From Capilliphycus salinus (GTDB taxonomy: Bacteria > Cyanobacteriota > Cyanobacteriia > Cyanobacteriales > Microcoleaceae), in the NCBI RefSeq assembly GCF_047276495.1, contig NZ_CP178543.1:2294001-2358000 (forward strand): a stretch of 64,000 nucleotides of DNA, written 5' to 3'. A program made the translations under genes and the position numbers. The notes beneath the pieces were generated by a model that was given only the letters and a program-made list of their open reading frames with translations, searched no databases and was not told where the DNA came from. This document shows positions 59,502-64,000 of this stretch, one piece after another (the stretch's first letter is position 1; every line of letters begins with the position of its first letter).

Positions 59502-60455
59502 TTATTTATCATGCCGTTCGTAGGCGGCAACAATGCGCTGAACTAACGGATTTCGCACCACATCCGCTTGAGAAAATTCGCAGAACGCGATCCCTTCAAC
59601 ATTCTGTAAAATTTTCAAAGCGACACTTAAACCCGAAGATTGATTAATGGGTAAATCGGTTTGGGTCGTATCTCCAGTTACAACCATTCGAGAGCGAAAT
59701 CCTAATCGAGTTAATACCATTTTCATCTGGGCGGGGGTGGTATTTTGGGCTTCATCTAAGATGACAAAAGCGTTGTTTAAAGTTCGTCCTCGCATATAAG
59801 CTAAAGGTGCAACTTCAATGATACCCCGTTCCATCAAGTTGGCGGTTTTTTCGGGGTCAATCAGTTCGTAAAGGGCGTCATAAAGGGGACGCAAATAAGG
59901 ATTAACTTTTTGTTGTAAGTCTCCGGGTAAAAATCCCAAACGTTCGCCGGCTTCCACCGCAGGACGGGTTAAAATTAGGCGTTCGTATTGATCGGAAAGT
60001 AAGGCTTGAACCGCGATAATGGCCGCCAAATAGGTTTTTCCGGTTCCCGCAGGCCCCGTACAAAAGATCAAGTCGTGGGTACGGATGGCTTGAATATATT
60101 GGCGCTGGCGAAAGGTTTTCGCCCGAACTTCCATCCCTCGCCGAGTGGTGGCGAGAACGTCTTGATGAATGGCGGTCAGTTCTTCTTGTTGGTTGGTATT
60201 TAACGCATGACGCGCCGTGAGGATATCAACGCCAGTAACCGCTTTACCGGTTTTCCAAAAGTCTTTGAGAGACTGCACCAATTTTTGACAGAGTTCAATT
60301 TGACTGGCGGTGCCGCTGATGTGGAGTTCTTGACCCCGCAGCACCAGTTGGGCGCCGGTTTGTTTGGATAGGGTTTTGAGGTTATCTTCTTGGTATCCTG
60401 AAAGCGCCATTGCACTTTCAATACTGGGTAACTCGATGGTTAAGCGCTCTGTCAT
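59502..60455 (-). CDS. PhoH family ATPase (YbeZ-like)
   Basis: This 317-residue protein has an N-terminal KH-like region (GTASQIELCQKLVQSLKDF) and a P-loop domain: CTGPAGTGKTYLAAIIAV (Walker A), LILTRPAVEAGERLGFLPGD, YMRGRTLNNAFVILDEAQNTTPAQMKM (Walker B) and VTGDTTQTDLP. PhoH/YbeZ proteins are RNA-linked ATPases that work with YbeY in rRNA processing. ybeY is not adjacent here. The gene is complete and on the same strand as the neighbouring small genes. Confidence 0.95.
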   Translation of the reverse strand: MTERLTIELPSIESAMALSGYQEDNLKTLSKQTGAQLVLRGQELHISGTASQIELCQKLVQSLKDFWKTGKAVTGVDILTARHALNTNQQEELTAIHQDVLATTRRGMEVRAKTFRQRQYIQAIRTHDLIFCTGPAGTGKTYLAAIIAVQALLSDQYERLILTRPAVEAGERLGFLPGDLQQKVNPYLRPLYDALYELIDPEKTANLMERGIIEVAPLAYMRGRTLNNAFVILDEAQNTTPAQMKMVLTRLGFRSRMVVTGDTTQTDLPINQSSGLSVALKILQNVEGIAFCEFSQADVVRNPLVQRIVAAYERHDK

Positions 60456-60510
60456 TCGCTGGATTAAATCGGGGTTGGAGATTAACGATTCTGTCTGAAA
60501 ATAACAGAAA

Positions 60511-60921
60511 TCAAGGATTATTGTTTACTACAATAGCATCGGCTTCAATTTCAATTAACATCGCCGGATCAATCAAACGTTGAACTTCTACCATTGTGGT
60601 CGCGGGAGGATGTTCGGCAAAAAATTCGTGATGGGCTTGTCCAAATTCGGCCCAACGATGAATATCGGTGACATACATTCGAGTTCGCACCACACAGCTT
60701 AAGTCGGCGTCGAGGTCTTTTAATGCTTGTTGGATAATCTCAAAGCAGCGTTTGGCTTGAGCGTAGGCGTCTCCGGGGGCGAAGACGCTGCCATCGGGGG
60801 CGACGGGGGCGGTGCCGGTGATACAGATTTGATCACCAACTCGAATCCCACGACAGTAGCCAACTTGTGACTCCCAAGGGGCGCCGGAAAAGGTACGACG
60901 GACACCGGTTAAACCAACCAT
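60511..60921 (-). CDS. RidA/YjgF family protein
   Basis: This 136-residue protein (ATG 60921; TTG 60933 also in frame) has GDQICITGTAPVAPDGSVFAPGDAYAQAKRCFEIIQQALKDLDADLSCVVRTRMYVTDI and TTMVEVQRLIDPAMLIEIEADAIV. The Arg of VVRTRMYV and the Glu of EIEADAI correspond to the enamine-deaminase site. RidA-type proteins detoxify reactive 2-aminoacrylate. The C-terminal half is as in the YjgF subfamily used in cyanobacteria. It is adjacent to PhoH without a clear functional link. Confidence 0.94.
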   Translation of the reverse strand: MVGLTGVRRTFSGAPWESQVGYCRGIRVGDQICITGTAPVAPDGSVFAPGDAYAQAKRCFEIIQQALKDLDADLSCVVRTRMYVTDIHRWAEFGQAHHEFFAEHPPATTMVEVQRLIDPAMLIEIEADAIVVNNNP

Positions 60922-61120
60922 AGTTTTTGACAACGGTTACAACGGAATTTTCACTCACCGAAAAGCAGTTCTAGACGTCTGACTTTCCCAGTTGAATTTG
61001 AACACAATCGGCCAATGTGATTGAGCAATTAAGTTTAATTGAACGCTCCTATTTTGGCAACTGTTATCAAACGGTTTAACTCCCGTTATCCGAGGTTAAC
61101 GGGAGGAGTGGGTTTAACGC

Positions 61121-61567
61121 TTATCGCTCCGGCTTTCTAGCAAATCGGCGAGAAGTAGTCGATGGACGGTGACGGGTTGTTCGGGTTGTACGTCTCGGAG
61201 AAGGACGACTCGGAGAAATGCGGGGACGATCCCCGTTGGATGGGTTCTCGTAGATATCGAGATAAACCGATTCTCCGGCAGCTTGGGCGATCGCAGACAA
61301 GACGGTGCGGATCGCCTGAATATTGCGCCCACCCCGACCGTAAACCCGGCCTTTATCTTCGGCTTCAAAGGCTAACCGAATCCACGTTCTTTGTTGAGCA
61401 GAGGAGCGCTCACAATCGACTCTTAAGGACTCTGGAGTTTCTAGAAAGGGTTCGATCAAGAATCGTACTAACTCAGCGTAGTCGGGTCTACTAGCTGACG
61501 GGTTGGGGTTCGGGTTCTGACGAATTGGATTCAGCGTTTGATCTGGACTTGAGTTGTTCAAATACAT
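61121..61567 (-). CDS. khpA: KH-domain RNA-binding protein (KhpA type)
   Basis: The product of about 148 residues carries a KhpA/YlqC-type KH domain: PDYAELVRFLIEPFLETPESLRVDCERS, WIRLAFEAEDKGRVYGRGGRNIQAIRTVLSAIAQAAGESVYLDIYE, with the GxxG loop GRGG. A C-terminal Arg/Ser/Pro tail (PSRPSPRRTTRTTRHRPS) is likely disordered. The only ATG (61567) makes it overlap the end of rpsP by 77 bases. The overlap with rpsP and the adjacency to ffh are the usual cyanobacterial order. It likely binds RNA along with KhpB. Confidence 0.85.
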   Translation of the reverse strand: MYLNNSSPDQTLNPIRQNPNPNPSASRPDYAELVRFLIEPFLETPESLRVDCERSSAQQRTWIRLAFEAEDKGRVYGRGGRNIQAIRTVLSAIAQAAGESVYLDIYENPSNGDRPRISPSRPSPRRTTRTTRHRPSTTSRRFARKPER

Positions 61568-61790
61568 TGGCTTTTTGCAGGATGTTACGCACAGTTCGAG
61601 TAGGTTGCGCCCCTTGTTGTAGGCGCCGAACAATCGCCGGGACATCCAATCGAGTTTCGTCTGTTCTGGGATTGTAGAAGCCCAGTTCCTCTAAGGGACG
61701 ACCTTCACGACGAGATAAACTATCAATCGCAACTATCCGGTAGCTTGCTTCCCGCTTCTTACCATATCTCTTTAATCGCAGTTTGATCAT
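61491..61790 (-). CDS. rpsP: 30S ribosomal protein S16
   Basis: This 99-residue S16 starts MIKLRLKRYGKKREASYRIVAIDSLSRREGRPLEELGFYNP and contains LDVPAIVRRLQQGAQPTRTVRNILQKA. It ends with an acidic tail (NSSEPEPQPVS). S16 stabilises the 16S rRNA 5' domain. It precedes khpA and follows ffh, but here about 0.66 kb of non-coding DNA separates it from ffh. Confidence 0.97.
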   Translation of the reverse strand: MIKLRLKRYGKKREASYRIVAIDSLSRREGRPLEELGFYNPRTDETRLDVPAIVRRLQQGAQPTRTVRNILQKANVFEQLKSRSNAESNSSEPEPQPVS

Positions 61791-62448
61791 GTTTGTTCAC
61801 AACACTCCTTTATGATTTTGACATTCCTCTGCCGAAAGGCAAGAAGATTCTTGGTTCAACGAATTCACTTAACACACACAGGGCAACCTGTCTATGCCAG
61901 AGATGATCTTCTCCCCAAGCGTTTTGCTCCATTACAAAAGCCTGTTTGGGTATGCCCTACCCTACAGTTCAAAACCGAAGCACCTCTCGGTTTCGCTGTA
62001 CTTGTTGCCTGTACCCGCAGCGTTGCCGCCGGCTAGTTTTTACCTGCTGCACACTTTCCTACACAGAACCCCATAACGGAGCGTGCGCCACAGGTGCGTT
62101 GACTTTCGGCTACTGGGTTTTTAATGGGGTTGATTACCCTTGCCACATCTTAATCCTAGCAAAAGTCACTCTAGAAGGGCGAGGCTTTGGACCCAATTTT
62201 TTGGTCATCGGTACTCGGCTTTTAAAAGGCGGAGCCTGCACACTGCCTTCCGGACTCAGCTATTTTTTTGGACCTGGGCATAGGTTTAGGGACTGGGGAT
62301 AGACTCAGACAACAGCAACGTTAACGCCGAAGCTGCAACAAAGCGCGATCGCGACTCCGGAGTGATGAATAAATCATCACCGCTTTTCAAACATCGACTT
62401 CCCCAAGGATGTATTTCTCTGTTGTCTAACGGTTCTGTGGTCGGTGCG
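61791..62448. mobile_element. Probable debris of a TnpB-type (IS200/IS605) element between ffh and rpsP
   Basis: This gap of 658 bases separates genes that usually lie close together. On the minus strand AGAATCTTCTTGCC-TTTC-GGCAGAGGAATGTCAA (61818-61854) resembles the right-end hairpin of IS200/IS605 TnpB elements. A hairpin ACCGAAG...CTCGGTT lies near 61975. No TnpB ORF with its zinc motif survives, and short frames on both strands (e.g. 61894-62076) have stop codons around them. The region 62160-62270 (GGTACTCGGCTTTTAAAAGG) has no recognised content. Identification as debris is tentative. Confidence 0.4.
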
Positions 62449-63894
62449 TTAGAGTTGCCCAAACCCTTTTTTCTTCTTGGTTTTCTTTTTCTTTTTGCTG
62501 CCCCCTGCACTGGGATGGCCTCGCCAACCGGGGGGCGGTGCGCTTCCCATACCCGGCATTCCTCCCATTCCGGGCATTCCTCCCATTCCGGGAAAGGTAC
62601 CTTGACCCATTTGCTTCATCATGCCCCGCATTTTCTGAAAGTCGCCCACCAGTCGCATGACGTCTTTTTCACCGTGACCTGACCCTTTGGCAATGCGCCG
62701 ACGTCGCGAGGGAGAACTGGCTAATAGATCGGGGTTTTTGCGTTCTTCTATGGTCATTGAATTGATCATCGCTTCCGATCGCTTCAATTGCTGTTCTCCC
62801 TGTTCGAGTTGTTCTTTGGAGATTTTATTCATCCCCGGAATCAACTTCGCCAAACCCCCGAGGGAACCCATATTTTTCATCAGCCGAGTTTGCTTCAAGA
62901 AGTCTGTGAAGTCAAATTTGGCTTCCATGATCTTCTTCTGCATTTTCTCGGCATCGGCCAGGTCAAATTCTTCCTGCGCTTTTTCAACCAGCGTCAGGAC
63001 ATCACCCATTCCTAAAATGCGAGAAGCCATCCGTTCCGGGTAAAACGGTTGCAGGGCTTCGACTTTCTCACCCACCCCCACAAATTTAATCGGCGCTCCC
63101 GATATTCGCCGGATGGACAGGGCCGCACCGCCTCGGCTATCCCCATCTAATTTTGTCAGAATTGCGCCGCTAATGCCAATCTGTTCGTTAAACGTTTGGG
63201 TCAAGGTCGCGGCTTCTTGGCCGGTCATCGCATCAACGACTAATAGGGTGTCGTGGGGTTTGACAACCTCTTTGATGCGGGCGAGTTCGGCCATCATGTC
63301 TTGGTCAATTTGCAGACGGCCCGCCGTGTCGATGATCACGGTATCGATGCCTTCTGCTTTGGCCCGTTCGACCCCTTGACGGGCAATTTCCACCGGATCG
63401 GCGTCGCTTCCGAGTTCAAACACCGGAACTTCGATCTGCTGGCCGAGGGTTTTCAACTGATCGATCGCCGCAGGTCGGTAAACGTCTGTCGCCACCATCA
63501 TCGCACTGCGGTTTTCTTTGCGAAGATGCAGGGCTAATTTGGCGGTTGCGGTGGTTTTACCCGTCCCTTGCAAACCAGCCATTAACACAATTGTCGGCGG
63601 CGAGTCGGCTTTGGCCAGGGGAACGTTACTTTCTCCCATGACACTCACCAGTTCATCATGCACGATTTTGACGAACTGTTCTCCCGGTCGCACGCCCGAC
63701 AGCACCTCCGCCCCTTGTGCTTTTTCACCGACTTCGGCGACAAATTCTTTGACGACCTGGAGGTTGACGTCGGCTTCGAGTAAAGCCCGACGGACTTCTT
63801 TGAGGGCGTCTTGAATGTTGGAGTCGGTGATTTTATCTTGACCCCGGAGTTTTTTCCAGGCAGAGTCTAAGCGTTCAGCAAGGGCGTCGAACAT
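62449..63894 (-). CDS. ffh: Signal recognition particle protein Ffh (SRP54)
   Basis: This 481-residue GTPase has the N domain (MFDALAERLDSAWKKLRGQDKI) and a G domain with G1 GLQGTGKTTATAKLAL, DTAGRLQ and TKLDGDSRGGAAL. The C-terminal M domain is Met-rich (FQKMRGMMKQMGQG, GMGGMPGMGGMPGMG) with a Lys-rich tail (KKKKKTKKKKGFGQL). It binds 4.5S/scRNA and targets membrane proteins co-translationally. The gene is complete. Its start at 63894 is followed by about 100 bases to the window edge. Confidence 0.98.
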   Translation of the reverse strand: MFDALAERLDSAWKKLRGQDKITDSNIQDALKEVRRALLEADVNLQVVKEFVAEVGEKAQGAEVLSGVRPGEQFVKIVHDELVSVMGESNVPLAKADSPPTIVLMAGLQGTGKTTATAKLALHLRKENRSAMMVATDVYRPAAIDQLKTLGQQIEVPVFELGSDADPVEIARQGVERAKAEGIDTVIIDTAGRLQIDQDMMAELARIKEVVKPHDTLLVVDAMTGQEAATLTQTFNEQIGISGAILTKLDGDSRGGAALSIRRISGAPIKFVGVGEKVEALQPFYPERMASRILGMGDVLTLVEKAQEEFDLADAEKMQKKIMEAKFDFTDFLKQTRLMKNMGSLGGLAKLIPGMNKISKEQLEQGEQQLKRSEAMINSMTIEERKNPDLLASSPSRRRRIAKGSGHGEKDVMRLVGDFQKMRGMMKQMGQGTFPGMGGMPGMGGMPGMGSAPPPGWRGHPSAGGSKKKKKTKKKKGFGQL

Positions 63895-64000
63895 AGTTTG
63901 TGATTTTTCGTGCAGCAGATTGAAAATGGGTCACAGGGGGATGCCGTTGGGAACGGAGTCTTCTGTGACTCGACTTCTACTATGATAATCCCTAATTTGA
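63895..64000. other. Window edge, ffh upstream sequence
   Basis: These are the last 106 bases, with no gene visible. They should contain the upstream part of the ffh transcription unit. Confidence 0.3.

Noticed and set aside
61114..61368. Alternative frame (84 codons) over the KH gene
   Set aside because: It overlaps the KH domain, whose GRGG loop and length fit the family. The alternative frame has no such pattern.
1..64000. tRNA or rRNA genes
   Set aside because: Scanning for TPsiC-loop words in intergenic regions by eye gave no cloverleaf. A computed search (tRNAscan-SE) would settle this.

Overview
The window is chromosomal DNA of a cyanobacterium, most likely a filamentous Oscillatoriales-type one. 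The evidence is the many HIP1 octamers (GCGATCGC), cyanobacterial small-protein families (Tic20, TIGR02450, DUF6816-like, PEP-CTERM beta-propeller), typical neighbourhoods (ffh, rpsP and a KH-domain gene; aroQ preceded by a tiny ORF) and AT-leaning dispersed palindromic repeats between genes. I could not name the species. No rRNA and no recognisable tRNA were seen.

Layout. 1-6.9 kb: a truncated alpha/beta hydrolase, small unknown proteins (one ending in an SSB-like acidic tip), a mutarotase-like epimerase, an Rrf2 regulator, a J-domain protein and a tandem two-domain QueD/PTPS protein. 7-11.3 kb: a beta-propeller PEP-CTERM gene and a subtilase gene, each broken by one extra G in a G4 run, flanking an acyl-CoA dehydrogenase that is unusual for a cyanobacterium. 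11.7-17.1 kb: a TPR membrane protein, clpX and a GAF histidine kinase. 17.1-22.8 kb: a 1.1 kb regulatory-looking gap, then a surface-polysaccharide block (GT4 glycosyltransferase, polyprenyl-phosphate sugar transferase, gmd, fcl). 23.5-34.2 kb: folate enzyme with an orphan sugar-ABC permease, a PgpH-type HD phosphohydrolase, an ADP-ribosylglycohydrolase-like pseudoenzyme, aroQ, cinA, a WecA-like transferase and glyA. 34.5-38.7 kb: small metal-site protein, Tic20, rpsF, coiled-coil protein, STAS protein, DedA. 39.1-43.4 kb: a RloA/RloB-type ATPase-TOPRIM defence-like pair directly behind two PlsC acyltransferases and a sulfite-oxidase-like protein.

43.7-51.9 kb is the accessory region. It holds ggt, a 36-bp repeat array split by a complete ISAs1-type insertion sequence with 9-bp target duplications, a protein with internal 69-residue duplication, a ribbon-helix-helix gene divergent from two tiny paralogous genes around a perfect 20-bp palindrome, a Uma2 nuclease, and a glycine-rich-domain gene with an in-frame stop. 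51.9-56.4 kb is a cobalt-uptake locus (cbiMNQO) behind a cobalamin riboswitch, preceded by a membrane protein and a [2Fe-2S] ferredoxin-domain protein. 56.8-63.9 kb has a Ser/Thr kinase and a run of minus-strand housekeeping genes (PhoH, RidA, KH-domain protein, rpsP, ffh), with about 0.65 kb of probable mobile-element debris between ffh and rpsP.

For an undescribed system, the most promising leads are the SSB-tip mimic near 2 kb, the palindrome-controlled small-gene locus at 49.2-49.9 kb, the RloA/RloB pair whose ATPase has a degenerate catalytic site, and the duplicated unknown protein at 47.6-49.0 kb. No function of these has been demonstrated here.
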